Position numbers and translations under genes: made by a program. Positions 22,736-36,713 of a DNA stretch of 64,000 nucleotides are shown piece after piece. Position 1 is the stretch's first letter, and every line of letters begins with the position of its first letter. Origin of the DNA: Lagopus muta (lineage: Eukaryota > Chordata > Aves > Galliformes > Phasianidae); the NCBI RefSeq assembly GCF_023343835.1, contig NC_064435.1:56644134-56708133 (forward strand). The letters are read 5' to 3'. The notes beneath the pieces are model-generated. The model was not told the origin of the DNA and did no database searches. It saw only the letters and a program-made list of their open reading frames with translations.

Positions 22736-23411
22736 CTCCGCCACCGGGCCGGGCCGCTCCAACCCCGAGCGCGCCCTCTCCCCGCTCCGTGCCGGCGTCC
22801 ATCGCCCGGAGCCCCCCGCCCCACCCCGCCGCCTCCCCGCGGCCGCCGCCCCCGCCCCGGGCCGGTGCCGTCCCCGCGGAGCCCGGAGCTCTCCTTTTGA
22901 ATTGAAGCCACGTAGTTCCGCCTTCTTTTGTCTGCTCTCCCTGTGCCAAGCGGCCCCTGCCACCGCGGATGGAGCTGCTCGGCGGCTTCCCCCCCCTCCG
23001 CCTCCCCCTTCCCCTCCAAGTTTCGCACCCGGGAATAAAAGGGGTTTTGAAAGCGGGCGGGGGCTGCTGTGGGAACTTCTCATCCCGGCGGCTGCCTGAC
23101 ACTCTGAAAAGGGCAGTCCGGAGATGGACGGCTCTTGGAGAGTTCTCCCGTTAAATTGGAGGGGAAAAAAAAAGAAAAGAATGGGAAAAAAAAAAAAAGT
23201 TGTTTATTCTGCAGTAACTTCGTCCAGTTTTATTCTGCCAGCGATGGTTGCCCGTTTACTAACGCTACCCCTATGATGGACTGCCCCTTGGGCTGCTCAC
23301 AGCAGCTCCTGCTGCTCTGCTGCCCCATCCCGTGCCGCCGAGGAGCTCTGCACTGCTGCTGCCTCACGGCTCCATGGCAGCCGGAGGAAGTAGGAGGCAG
23401 ATCGGTGCAGT

Positions 23412-23610
23412 CGTATAATCACAGCATGGCTTCGGCTGGAAGGGACCCCAAAGCCCATCCAGCTCCACCCCCTGCCACGACCAGGGCTGTCCCCCACCAG
23501 CTCAGCTGCCCAGGGCCCCATCCAACCTGGACTTAAGCGCCTCCAGGGATGGGGCACCACAGCTTCTCTGGGCAGCTGTGCCAGCGCCTCACTGCCCTCT
23601 GAGCAAAGAA
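23412..23610 (-). repeat. CR1 LINE 3' fragment
   Basis: AATCACAGCATGGCTTCGGC, GGAAGGGACCCCAAAGCCCA, CAGGGCCCCATCCAACCTGG and CCTCCAGGGATGGGGCACC are the complement of CR1 3' sequence. Still GC-rich and CpG-containing, so relatively young. It lies just upstream of the DIPK1C promoter. Confidence 0.93.
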
Positions 23611-23904
23611 ATAAGGGTGTCTGAGTCAGGTTTGCTGTCAGATATAGTGAAGAAATGACCAGATTCATTTTCTTTCCTTTGTATGGACAGTTATGTCAGG
23701 CTACTTGCAATCCCATAGCAGGAAGATGAATTGTAGTTAAGGAAATCACTTGGAGGGTAAATTATTTCCCCAAATGAACAAGAATAGCAATCTGCCTCAT
23801 GGATTGAAAACTAGAAAATAATGCAGTAGACAAATTTTAATGTGTGCCTTGTGTAAGTTGCCCTGGGACACGTTCTGTTAGTCCGTTAATTTAAGGTGGT
23901 AAGG

Positions 23905-24155
23905 TGAAGGCTGGAGCTCCTCTCCTGAGAAGACCGGCTGAGAGAGCTGGGCTTGTTCAGCCTGGGGAACAGAAGGCTGTGGGGACACCTCATGGCAGAC
24001 TTCTTGTACTTAAAGGGAGATGATAAATTAGAGGAAAAACAACATTTTACATGGTCTGTTAGCAATAGGACAAGGGGAATGGTTTTAAACTAAAAGAGGG
24101 GAGATTTTGATATTAGGTGTGAGGTGGAAATTTTTCACTCGGAGGGCGGTGAGGC
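23905..24155 (+). repeat. CR1 LINE fragment
   Basis: AGAGCTGGGCTTGTTCAGCC, GGGGACACCTCATGGCAGAC and AGGACAAGGGGAATGG mark CR1. It lacks the terminal 3' part and tail. Its orientation is opposite to the copy 300 nt away. Confidence 0.88.
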
Positions 24156-27100
24156 CTTGTCACATCTTCCGTTGTGTTTCCTCTCTCCTACCACCTCACT
24201 CCTCCACGTCTATGCCCATCCTTCTCACATTTTCTTTTGCATTCTGATCCTACTCAGAGAATGGCACCTTTTGAGGCAACAGGCATACAGTGTATTTCCA
24301 GAGGATGTAGCAAGCAGGGAAGTCTGACTACTACCTGAAAACTAAATCCTATTTCTCAGTCTGATTCAAAACACTTTCTGAAGCTCTCCTACAAATTTCG
24401 GGGGTTCATCTTGAAATTTTTTTGGGCAGCAAGTGGGGAAAGGCAGGAGGGTTCTTTTGATGTCCCCCCATAGAGAGGACCAGCTGGGCACAAGCTGAGC
24501 CAGCCAGCACTGGCTGCTGCTGCTGCCATCAAACAGATGCAGATCTGCTGCAATAGTGTCTGGAGCAATGCTGAGACGGAGCTGTGTCCTACCTGGAAAA
24601 GGGTCACATGTGGCAGGGGAACTTTTCTGTACAGCTTGGCACAGAGCTTTTTGTTTAATAGCATAAGCACCAAAACTATATTTGTTTTCCCATTTCATTT
24701 TTTAAAACATGGATCTTGGCTTCTCTCCGTGTCAGTACTCCCCCAGAGGACATAATCTATTACCATTTCACATCCATAAAGTTCTGCATATGTATCATTT
24801 GCATTGTTCTGAAAATAAATTCTAGTTACTTTTGGCTTTGAGCTAAGATCAAGCTATGGGACCTCAGCTCTGGTCAGGTGGCATAGCTGAGTGCTCTAAT
24901 TGCTGCTGACAGAGCCAAGCACGTGCCCTTCTCTTCCTTTCCCTCTGTGCTTTCCTCTTGTTCATGGCTGCATAGTCCTGTCCCCTAGCAAAAGATGTGT
25001 TTTGCTGCCCACTGAATTCACTTACCTCATTAAGAGAGAAACCCACAAAGCTGTTCTTTGCTAGGATTATTTTCAGGCAGGTAGGAAAGTCGGAGTGGCT
25101 GGGGATGCAGCCAGGCACGCAGGGGGAGCTCTGCAGGGAGGAGAGCAGCAGGCTGGGCCCTGCAGAAGGGCACGAGACAGATCTGTTCTGCCAGCTTGGC
25201 TGTGTCACATCTGCATGCCAAGAATGCAACGTGATGTTGCAGATAAGGGGCTCTACATGGAAATAATTGCTGAAGGGACAGTCCTTCCCCTACTTTCAGC
25301 CCGGACACATGCTTCTGCTGCTTCCTTGCATTGGCTCTGGTAACTTCTTAGCAGCAGGGTGACCTGGCTCAGCTGCTTGATCTGGAAGAAAACAAACTCT
25401 GCAAAAATGAACTTTCAGCCAGCCAAAGCGATTCACCCTGTGGCCACACATCACTAGACTGCATTTACTCACAGTGTGAGGGCTGCTCCTGGTGGCAGGT
25501 GCATCAGCTTGGTTAGAACTTCAGGCAGTACCTGTAGGTTTTTGAGGCACTCTGCATTTCCTCTCCAGGCAGCAGCTAAAGTGCACTGGGTTTTGGAGCA
25601 AAGAGCCTACAACTCTCTCTTCAAAATGGAAACAACTGCTGTATGTAACAAGTGAAATGGTTTCACCCACAGGTCTCTGCTACTTTGAAATGATGGAACT
25701 TCTCATAATAAAAAGAAGCAGACTAAGAAAGAATAGTTAAAAAGCCCTGGGTGGAAGAAACTCGATGCAGTAAATGCAAGTTACTCGGCACACTAGACTA
25801 TCAACCAGTTTAATTTTATGGTAAATCCCACATGAGGCATTTGCAGCAAATGACACCCTATCTCCACAACAGTTTTTGATACAGCCTTCAGAGAGTGGAA
25901 AGGGTTTGTATCTCAGTCCCTGAAGTTTCCGATATCCTGCAGATTGCAGCAGGAGTGAACAATGAAGTAACTGTAGGTGTGTGAGTACACATGCACGTAT
26001 CTACACACAGACACACCCATATATGCATCTCTTCAGATCATAACAAGAATTGATCCAGAAAACTTGGATGCAAAGATCACAGCCTCGGTGTTTGAGGATC
26101 AGGAGCCTTTCTTTCCTAGCAATCAGGTGCCATCTACAAAATGGAAACTGGCTTTTAGATTTCCCTGAACTTTAAGGATCTTCTGGCTAACAGGGTTAGC
26201 TCCAGTCCAGCCGCTGAAAAATATGAATCTAAGTGTCCCTCTGTTCCATTGCAATTTTCCCTAGGAAAATAAAGCAAAATGAAACAGGAAGACCCCTACA
26301 TCAGGGGAATTTTGTTTTCTATATACATTCAGATACGGCTATTTGACATTTCATTCCTGAAAGGAGCTACATTCCTCTTCTCATTTAAACTGAAACCTAA
26401 GCTTGATGGAAATTAATTAGTGGAAGTTCAATTAGCAATATAAGGGCAGTAAAAATAATCCTGGCATAATTACACCAATTTCTATCCAATTAAATTACCC
26501 CAAAAAGTTTGAATTACAGCTTGGAACAGAAATACAGCATCACGTTGGTCTCATGAGAAAATTGCACATCCCCAGTGACAGCTCGGGGCTGGAACAGCCG
26601 CAGGGTGCAGCGCCCAGCAGCAAGATGCCCTGGCATGGCTGTGTGAAGGAGCCTGGCATGGTGTCCAGCCATGGTGCATGGCCAAGCTGGGACCCTGAGG
26701 AGTCCCCATCATGGGGATTTGCTGAGCCCACATTTTTCTCATCAGCTTCAGATAGAAGCTGTGTTGCCCAGGCTACATTAGGCTGTTAGTCCTTACTTTC
26801 CTAACTACTTAATTAATTTGGAGAGATTAAAAGAAAAAATAAATCGATCATTAAGAAGTACCTTGGCACTCAAGTTAATGAAATGTAAAACTGGTTTATT
26901 AGGAATTATAGTTCTGTTTGATTGATTATATCACCTTCTGTCAATGGCTCTAGTTTGTCTCTGGAAATAGGGTACATTTTGGTTAGTCCAGGGCACACAT
27001 ATCTCTCCCACTTTCCTCCCACAAGATCAGAAAGCTTTCAAGTGCTGTTCAAATGCACCTTAAAATAAATTTTAATGCATGAATATTTCTTTCTGATTTG

Positions 27101-30100
27101 CTGTGGTGAGATTGAGTAACAGAAAAACATCATAAGATCTGACATACATTTGAACATGTCCTTTAGGCAGTGAAATTCCCCTGCAGAGTACTGACTCCAG
27201 AAAAGGAATCCAAATGTATTTTCTCATTTATGCCATTAATCAAAAAGAATATGTTGCAAACCGCTTGCAGAAATTCTACTGTATCAGTATGCACTGAGTT
27301 TATTGGGTCACACTGCAGACCAGGAGCAGAAAAAGGGCAGAATATAAAGTACAGAGTATATAGCATTGTGGACAAGGGAAATACATGGATTGATGCACTG
27401 ATATAAAGAAGAGAAAGTGTTGAGACAGAAAAAGCTTTTCTATCATGCATATTATAGGGAATTTCTAATACATTTTTTTCCCGTTTTCACTTTCTCCACA
27501 TATTTCTTAGACATAGCCACCCATAAAGGCCAAATACATTTGTTTTCTTCTTCCTTCTTACCACTTAGACTCTGCACTGCAATTTTTAATTGTCTTGCTC
27601 TTCTCATATATCCGCTTCCACTTAATCTCTTCGTTAACTTCATGCCAACTTTTCTCCAGTTTCATTGAGAAAGCCAGTGAGATATTTTGGCAGCGACTGC
27701 AACAGGCTGTGGCAGTTCTTCAGATCAGATGAGACAACAAAGGTGCAAAAATATTCTGGAATATTTGTCCATATATCCAAAATGGTTTCCAACACAGACT
27801 TGTCTGTGCTTCTCTGCTACATCCCTTGTCCATTCATTCCACCAGTCATTAAGAAGAAAAACAGCTTAATTAACTGTAAGATGCAGCTCAATCAGTTCAT
27901 AAGCTGAATTACAGGTGTAATTGTCTTTGCCAGAGTTGGAGATGAGGGATTAGAGTTAGTGACTTGAGAAAAAAAAATCTAGCACAGAGGAATTATTACC
28001 AATGGAATCAGGCAGTGTGTGGCACACTGTTCTTCTGTCCAGAATGTGTGAAAGGGAGATGTGTCTGTCCGCACGGTATGAAAGGAGAACAAAGAGAGAA
28101 ATGCTGCAATTCTTTTCTCTTCTTTCTATATGCGGTTCCAAAGCTTTGCACCAAATTCAGGCCCAGTGATCTCGTTGTACCGGTACTGAATCTGGATCTT
28201 TGGAGACTCCTTTTATGAGATTCTGAAGCAATTTTGGAAATATTCTGGAGTTGCAGTAAGGTTATGTAGGAAGAAAAAGGAGAAAAATTCCAATAAGCTA
28301 ATTCCCTGCAGCCTCTTGCATTGTGCTGTTCTTTACACCAGGGATCTGAAGTCATTCAGCCAGGCAGCTTATGTTATACACTGGACATACAGCATTCACT
28401 GGGCTGCAGTCATTTAGATATGTGGTAGCTCAGAAGAGTAAGAGAGTTAAGTGCCACATCTATTTCAATGACTGGATTACATTCCAGTGTCTTGGTCTAG
28501 AAGATTTTGCTATGGCTTGGATGTTTTCAGGAGAGTCACCATATTGTCATATAAATAAAAATCCATGCAATCCAATGGCTGCAGACCTCCTGAAATTATT
28601 TTAGCATTTTGCATCAGGCAGGTTTTAAAGTCGCTTCACTGACAGTGCTGATCTAGGACAGCCAAGGCCCACTCCCTTGCATCTTGTTTTGCTGTGGTGT
28701 TTAAAATGCAGCTCAAGTTTGTTCAGAGCACTCTTGGAGCCACAAAAACCAAATAACTGATTCGTGGATATGGAAAAGCATCGTCATCGAAGGCACGAGT
28801 GACCACCAAGTGGACGCTTTTGATATTGCACTTGTAAGGCTTTGTAATTTATACATTCAAGTTTCATACAGAACTGGAGCTACTTTACTCCATTCACAGA
28901 CGTCGACCTGATTTTATAGCATTTTTTTTTCCTGATTATTTTGCTATGTTCTTTTGGCTCAAGGGCTGTGTACTATAGCACTCTATGTTATAAAATTAAA
29001 TGAAATGTGGGCATCACCTATGACAGATCACAGAGCATTTACACTTGGGTATGTCCATTCCTTTATTTCTCTTGTACAAATGCAGATCTGAAGCAGGGGG
29101 AAAAAATAAAAAGGAAGATTCAGCAGAATCATGGATAATTTGCCATATCAGTTCTGTAAAACTGAATTACTTTCAGTTTTTTCCTTGAAACCATTCTTTG
29201 CAGCTTCTTTGTGAATGATGAATGGCTGGAGCAAAACGATCCATTAGTGAAATTCAATTTTCCATCTCTGCAAGTAATTAGCTTTACTTTAGGTAGTATA
29301 TTGCAAGTTTACATGCCTTCAGTGTTGGATGACATTTGTTTAGAGAAGAGTAGACAATTTAGTTGCAGTACTGCTTGCAACAAACTGCTCATAATTATAC
29401 TGAGGTTAAATATCTGTTAGCGTGAGTTACCCTTCTGTATTTCTCCTGGGGAAGAAATACATGTGAGTGATCCTGACTGGCTGAGTGAGCAGCAGCTGTA
29501 TCACCGCCTTATGATGTTCTCCCTGTTATATAGAGGCATCGTCCATCAACCACAAATAGCCAGGCCTATTAAAAGGGAGTTATGGCTGCAGAGATACCAA
29601 TAGCTAACATAAGAAATGCAGCACTGCCTTCTGCTTCAAGTGGAGTTCTTATGGCTCAGAAAACTCAGAAGTTGTTTTCCACGGCTTCTTCCATGGATAC
29701 AATTTTTGTAGACTGTTTGCAATTCAATTCTTCTCACAAAAACTAATAAACAGGGAGGATAACTTGCTTCTCATCAAAAGTGCGTATGGCTGTCTCTGTA
29801 GATGGGTCTTTCAGGAGATTTAATATTATTGTTGTATGATATTTTATAATCTGGTAGTGAGTCAGCTCTTTCTACCAGCCACGTTGCTTTTTGTGAGCTG
29901 TCTTTTGATAAGAAACTATACTAACCGAGAAGTACTGCACTGGGCAATAAAACACCTTTTGAATAAGCCATTTGTTAAAGGCTGGAGCCAATGGTCACTG
30001 CACTTAGCAGAAGTCATCTGACAGTCTTCTGTTGGATTTGGCATGGTGCATATCTGCATTTGTCTACTGGATTATCAAAATCCTTTTCTTAAAAGTAGAA

Positions 30101-32224
30101 CTTCATATAAGCTTGAAAAATGCCTTTTTATAATGAAGCTTTTGATGCAGAACTTCTAATCATTAACTTGACATTACTTTTTTTTTTGAAGTGACACTGT
30201 CATCTTTTCCTATTGTCTGTCTTTTCTCATTTTTCTTCAGTATGATTCTGTTTTTCTCCTTTTTTTTTTTTTTCATTTCTCTCTATTCTTCAGTGATTGA
30301 CCCTTTCTAGCCTTCTTAGTCTTTACTTATCTACTACCAAAGCATCTGTCAATCATCTCTCTCATCAGAGGACAACATGTCTTGTAGAAGAAATACTTTC
30401 TTCCAAACCCTGAGTAAGGGTCTTCTGGCAAAAAGAGGCTTAATTCTGATTCAGTATCATTGGATTTAGTTTATACTAAGATACACAAAAGGAGGAATAC
30501 ACTGAGCTGCCATTACTACACAATATTTTATATTCCTTGTTTTCATGTTCCCCTCATCCCTGTACATTTCTAAATTCAACACAGAGAAACTCACGTACGT
30601 TCTTATCTAAAAAAATCTCGTAGCAAATCTCTCAATAGAAAATGGATTACATTGTTTTAGATGTGATATTCAGTCTGGGAAGTGTGGAGATCCACCTAAG
30701 GGTGGGGGAAAGAACCATGGCGAAGCCACAACAGGCACCAAAGAAAACTCCTACAGAGCTGCAACACTGGAGGAAAATTCCATCTGGGGAAACACTTCAG
30801 CTCCATTTCCTTCAGGAGTGCATGAAGCACTGGCCAAGCCTCTTTAATATTTCTCTTTCACTTTGGCAAATCAACAACTAATAAAAGACTGAAATAAAGT
30901 CTTCCAACACTCCAAAATATATCCAAGAAGAAATTGAAAGTGACATCTACTCATGCACACAGCATGTTCCATGCACTTTCAGCGAGGATAAACTGGGCAC
31001 TGTGTTGGGATGAAAAGCTGGGATACAATAAAGGGCAGTAGAGATTAAGTTACAAAAGGGTAAAGGTTTCAGCATTTGAGATCTATGGTCATTCCAAAGA
31101 AAAGTTCTGGACTGAGGCAGTCTACAAGGGCTGTGACTCTCATTTGCAGTCAGACCACATCTAGCTGGGCTTTTGACTCTTTGCTTGCCTGTCTATTCCA
31201 CTTGTTTATTACATGACACATATTCCACCACTCCTGTTTCAGCTCTTGCCCTGAGGAATTAATGCTGAGTGTCAATACTAGTAGGCAGAAGCTCAGAGTG
31301 CTTTAGTGACTTAGACAAAGAAGCAGACATTGAATGAAGGGACACTGGTGGATTTTTTTACTCCTTTTAGAGTACTGGCACATCTGGCCTAACACTTCAG
31401 CAAAACAAGGGATCATTTGGCATGCCCACTCAATGACTTTCCAAGATGTGTTGGCTCTGCACTTTGTGAGCCAGTCCTCCAAAGCACTGGGGAAGAGCAA
31501 TCTACTAACAGCCTCTCCAGCCACTCTTTCATCTGTGCCTCAAAATCCGCAGAGGGAGCTGTACCTGCCCTCTGTGAGACTAAGATCCCCAAAATAGAAA
31601 GCCCGATTGCTCCTGGGCAACATTAGGGCAGTGAAATGTGGAGTGCGCTGCCAAAAAGCACATTCATATTTGGGCACTCTGTTCATTAGATTTATGAGTT
31701 TCTTAATGCCTGGCTCTCTGCCACTCTCCTAGATTCAGATAGTCTCTGCAGCCCTGTAGGCAGGTTAGCCAGCCTACAGGTCTATTTTGCGTTACTAACA
31801 GCTACCTACATTTCCACCTTGTAACTGTTGCATCCTGACAAGTAGATATAGAACATACAGATTGCAATATAGCGTACAGACTCAGCAAAATAGCATTTGC
31901 AGAGAGGGAACAAGCCACCTTGAATAAAGGCTGAACAAAAGGGAGCAAAGAGTTATCCAGCAGGGTACAGCAAGACCCCTGTGTTCTACTTAGTGTTTTC
32001 ATTGTTTATGGGTAAAATTAATGCCTAAGATGAAAGACTTCAAGATCTGTGGTGTCCTCGATAGACTCAGTACAGGAGTTAGTAATTACTGAAGGTGCAG
32101 AGTAACCAAGTTTTGGTACTTTGTAAAGACACCCCAGGATTTGAAGAAGCTTTTGAGTGTGACTTTTAACAGGAAAGTAATTCTTGTTGTTACAGGAGCT
32201 AACAGGGGTGCAGAAAGGTTTGAT

Positions 32225-32402
32225 GAAAGGTGTGAACAGGTTGCTTACAGATGTGGTTGATGCCCCATCTCTGGAGGCTTTCAAGGAGATGCTGGATCAA
32301 GCCCTGGGCAACCTGATTTAGCTGTGCATGTCCCTGTTCATTGCAAGGGAGTTGATGACCTTTAAAGGTCCCTTCCAACTCAAAGGATTCTATGATTCTA
32401 TG
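32225..32402 (+). repeat. CR1 LINE 3' end
   Basis: GATGCCCCATCTCTGGAGGC, CTGGGCAACCTGATTTAGC and GGTCCCTTCCAACTC run into the tail GATTCTATGATTCTATG. Confidence 0.93.
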
Positions 32403-33134
32403 CATCAACCAGAAAGCAAGAAGGCTGGAGACAGAAAGAAGTTTGAAGGGATCAATGAGGAGGAAAAAGATCTTTTCAAATCCTGGGTTTGCATACAACA
32501 CACCATCTCAGGGCACAGAGTTTATCAGGCTTGTACCTAAGTCAGCCTAGCACAGAAGCTCAGAGACACCCGGTAGTGCTGTGTTTATGCAGGTTCATCA
32601 GCTTGGTACAGCCACCCCATGCTGTGGAGTTCATAGGAGGCTGGTGTGGACACTGTTTTGAATTGGTCTGGATGGAGCCACAGGGTAATATATGATCTGA
32701 CAATATAAACCCTCCACCAGACAGGCTCAGTCTAGTGAGAGGACACTGGAAATGACAAAAAAGTGTGCAATAAACAGTGTGGCAAAGAGAAGGCATAGAG
32801 AGGATGGGAAAGGTCCTTCAATATTTTTTATTACTTGGGCTATCAAGTGACACAAGCCCCATTTAGTACTGGTACCCTTTTGTGCAAGAGTGAGAAAGAT
32901 CATACCACCAGGACTCTCGACTGTAATTCTTGTCTCAATTGCAGCAATCCTCTTGATTCATATTTTTGTCCACAACAGCAAAAGTTGGGTGCATAGTCCA
33001 ACGAAGGGACACTCCAACAGGATTCAGACGAGGAAAATGGTCACGTAGGCAGCCCACACTGTACTCTCTCAGCTAAACATAAACGTTTACATAAGCTAAA
33101 TGTAATCTGCCCTTACTCTGATTAATTATCTATT

Positions 33135-33235
33135 AAAAAAAAAAAAAAAAAAAAAAAGGAGTATTTGGGTGGGGTTTTCTTTTTTTCTTTATTTTTTTTT
33201 TCCTTTTGTTATTTTTGTTTTTGTTTTTGTTTTGA
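33135..33235. repeat. 23-A run followed by T-rich tract
   Basis: An uninterrupted run of 23 A's (33135-33157) is followed, after about 20 nt, by a T-rich tract ending in GTTTTTGTTTTTGTTTT. No recognisable retroelement body adjoins it. Confidence 0.85.
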
Positions 33236-33886
33236 GGAAATTTGGGAGGATCCAACTCATTAATTACTTCAAAATGAGTTTTGCCTTTGAGGCCTCATTC
33301 CTCCTGCCACTTGGTTTTGCAAAGGTGAGGCTTCCATTGTTGGAATGACAACAGAAAGGCATTCAATAGCTCTGTTCACTTTTAGTCATCTAAAGCAAAC
33401 AGGGCAGAATTGATTGCAAGTCTGTGGGAATACAAGAAAAGCTGTTCAGAGCAGCAGCTGTGGAGCAAGGTAAACAGCATGAGAACCAAGGACACCTCTA
33501 GAAGAAGAAAGAACGTCTCACGGCTCTGACTGGATAAGCTCCTGCATGAAAGGTTGAAGAGTGTTTGTAGGATGCTCTGTTGACATGGAAAGTTGTAGGG
33601 GCAGATGGGAAAGCTAGAAAAAGAAAACTTGTGAAGGTATCTAAGTGATGTGAGAACTTGTAATAAATGATTTGGATTGTTCACATCTGAGTCCGTGCAT
33701 CAAATGCTGCACAATTCCATCATTGGGTTTGGTCCACAAATTTACTTCCTTTTCTTGGGTCCAAACATATCAGTCTCAGTCTTTTCTAGTCCCAGATTTC
33801 ATACTTGGCCAGAAACCGATTGCAGAAAGGACAGAAAACTCATCAAAGTCTGGTATAAGGCGTTAACATACATAAATTTTACAGAT

Positions 33887-34690
33887 CCTAGAATGGCGTG
33901 GGATGGAAGGGACTTTAAAGATCATGTAGTTCCAATCCTCTGCTGTGGGCAAGGCTGCCACCCACCAGGGCACCCAGGGCCCCAACCATCCTGGCCATCC
34001 ATACCTCCAGGGATGGGGCATTCGCAGCTTCTTAGGGCAGCCTGTGCCAATGTCTCACCTCCCTCAGAGTAAATAATTTTTTCTTAATATCTAGTAACTA
34101 AATCTCCCGTCTTTTATTTCAAAACCATTCCCCCTTTTCCTATCACTATCAGACCACGTAAAAAGTCAGTCTCCCTTCTGTTTATAAGCTGCTCTCAAGT
34201 AATGGAAAGCTGCAATGAGGTATCCCTGGAGCCTTCTCCAAGTTAAACAAGACCAACTCCCTTCACAGGAGATGCTCCAGCCCTCTGATCATCTCTGTGT
34301 CCTTCCTCTACACCTCCTCCAACAGCTCTGCACCCTTCTTGTGCTGGGAGTCCCAGGCCTGGACTCAGTATTCCAGATGGGGCCTCATGAGGACAGAGTA
34401 GAGGGGACAATCTCCATCTCCCAGCTGGCCAGCCCTATTTTGATGGATCCCAGAATGCAGCTGGTTGTCCAGGCTGCAAGCACACACTGCTGACACACAC
34501 ACGTCCAGCTTTCTGTCCATCACAATCCTCAAGTTCACAATATTTCCCACAGGATTGCTTTCAAGGAGCTCTTATCCCAATCTGTACACAACTTTGGGAT
34601 TGCCCCAACCATGTACTTGGCCTTGTTGAACCTGGGGAATGTCACTCCATCTGGACATAAATCCATTGACCACAACAAGCTGCCTGCAAC
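33887..34690 (-). repeat. CR1 LINE, about 0.8-kb fragment
   Basis: The longest CR1 piece in the intergenic interval, read in complement. It contains GAATGGCGTGGGATGGAAGG, CAGGGCCCCAACCATCCTGG, ACCTCCAGGGATGGGGC, CCAACAGCTCTGCACCCTTC and GTATTCCAGATGGGGCCTCA. The C-terminal reverse-transcriptase region is present but interrupted by stops and indels. Confidence 0.93.
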
Positions 34691-35865
34691 TGTCCAAGAG
34701 AGATGAAGTTAGTTATGTACTTTCAGTAACACAGCCTGGTGGCATCTTAATGTTTTTCAGACTCCAGAAGAATGGAATGAAATGTTTTTTTAAGACAGTG
34801 AGAGTGAGATATACCCAGGGACCATGATCCTAAAAGATTAAGGACTAAGAGCTCCTTTTATCTTATAAGTGTACGCTGGGCACTTAAGTTGATTTCATGA
34901 GGTCTATAATGCTGATTGTAGGAAGCACATGAGAAAACAGAGAAACAAAATCTCAGTGAATCAACCAAGAATCTGCAGAACTTAATGCACTATGCCATCT
35001 TATGTGCCTGAAAATACGAAAGGAAAGACTGCAAAAAATATTTTCTTGAAGCTTTCAAGTCATTCCTCAGATTAGAGTATTTAAGGTAGGCAGTATTAAT
35101 GGAGTCAAAATGCATACGTAAAGTCACGTACATAGGAGTGATTTAAGTAGAACACTAAAGTTTTCAAGGAATTAAAGCCATCAGCGAGTAATTCCTTAAA
35201 TATCAGCTGCAACTTGCCTAATGCTTTAGATTTACTGTCACTAGTCCGAAAACTATTGTGTGTGAGGAAAGCATGTAAAACAAACAGAGCTGCACTGTTC
35301 TGTGAATCTGCGTACATAATCTTTCCTTTCAAGCAAAGAGTCCACCTAATGCACTGTAAGTGCCCGATGCTTAAAAAGCTGAGACTGTAACCCACCTAAG
35401 CAGAACTGTACCAAGATAAAGATGAAAAGGAATAGATAGAGAAATACCAGGACAAATAAGGAGGCAGAAGACAGCTAATTTATAGCCTTCCAAGTTGTTG
35501 TTATTGTGGTTTTTGTTGCTGTTGTTCTTGTTTTCCCTCTAAAGCACCCTAAAATAACCGTTGTGTAATTATCTTAATTCAGAGAAAGGAAAAAGAAATT
35601 AAGAAATGTGAGATTCTTAGGTGCCATACATCTGCATGTACACAACTGCAGCTATACCACAGAGCTAATGCACACGGCTACTCCAAAAGCACGGCTCTGC
35701 TTTTGGCCCCTCACCTACACAACTACTGTCGCTTCAGCTGTCTTACACACAACATGCCCCCTTGATTCAAAAGCACCGGCACAAGTATCAACTAATGATT
35801 TGCTTAGAACAAAACTATTTAGCTGCTTAGATGGCTTCTGTAAGAGCAGAGAAGGCTGAGTATCC

Positions 35866-35882
35866 TTATATATATATATAAT
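35866..35882 (+). repeat. Short (TA)n run
   Basis: Eight or so TA units in an otherwise unique AT-rich stretch. Confidence 0.85.
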
Positions 35883-36224
35883 AAAATATTTTGCTTTGTC
35901 AACCTCTGTTCCTAAACCAGTCCTACTTTCTTATCCTTCCTTCCTCTTGTGTTGCCAAAAGATTTTTCTATACATGTCTCTGTGTACATTGCCTCAAAAA
36001 TACCAGCCTTGTAAAATAAAACTGCATTTCCTTACAAGCAATTTATAAGGCTCTCAAAGCTGATAATTGGCCCCACAATCTTTCAAAAATGTTGTTTAAA
36101 CTCAGGAAAGCCACTGTGTTGTTTCCTTGTTTGATCTTCTTCTATACTTTGATTAAAGTATAATCCTTTGTGGATTTTAGATCAATACAGGCATATATAA
36201 AACTCTCTAATACAATACATGGTA

Positions 36225-36580
36225 ATTTCCTTCTCTTCTCCAGGCTGAACAGAACAGCCCCAGCTCTCTCTGCCTGTCCTTGTAGGAGAGATGTTCTCTC
36301 TCCTGAATAATTTTTGTGGCCCTTTTCTGTGCGCACTCCAACAGCTCTGTCTCTCCTGTACTGAGGAATCCACATCTGGATGCAGTATTCCAGGTGAGGT
36401 CTTACCAGCACAAACTAAAGGGTAACATCACCTCCTTCAACCTGCTGGTGATGCTTCTTTTGATGCAGCCCAGGATATGGTTGGCTTTCTGAGCCGTGAG
36501 GGCACACTGCTGGCTCATGTCCAGCTTCCCATCCACCATCACCTCCAGGTCTTTTTCAGCAGGGCTGAGCTCAATTCTTT
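36225..36580 (-). repeat. CR1 LINE fragment upstream of CNDP2
   Basis: The complement of CR1 includes CTCTCTGCCTGTCCTTGTAG, TGGATGCAGTATTCCAGGTG and TCCCATCCACCATCACC. Minus-strand translation shows [19 protein letters not shown], the LINE reverse-transcriptase C-terminal motif. It lacks a 3' tail. It ends about 380 nt before the CNDP2 CpG island. Confidence 0.92.
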
Positions 36581-36681
36581 AATCTTCCAGCTTATATCAG
36601 TAGTGGGGCTTGCTGCAACACAGGTGCGTTTTGTGTGTATTACGCTTTCTTTCCCATTGCTCCCGTGCAAGGTTTTTCCTT

Positions 36682-36713
36682 AATATATATATATATATAT
36701 ATGCATATATATA
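36682..36713 (+). repeat. (AT)n microsatellite
   Basis: About ten AT units, a GC interruption, then more AT units, between the CR1 copy and the CNDP2 promoter. Confidence 0.9.

Noticed and set aside
23030-23045. Plus-strand GGAATAAAAGGGG as a TATA box for a transcript divergent from DIPK1C
   Set aside because: A single motif with no initiator or first-exon donor that I can support; the sequence soon enters a CR1 fragment.
22736-23083. N-terminal extension of DIPK1C upstream of the chosen ATG
   Set aside because: The frame is open but composed of Gly/Arg/Pro-rich sequence with no family similarity. The ATG at 22735 gives the expected short tail before the membrane span.
36142-36411. Minus-strand frame with [13 protein letters not shown]
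   Set aside because: Also a CR1 reverse-transcriptase remnant.
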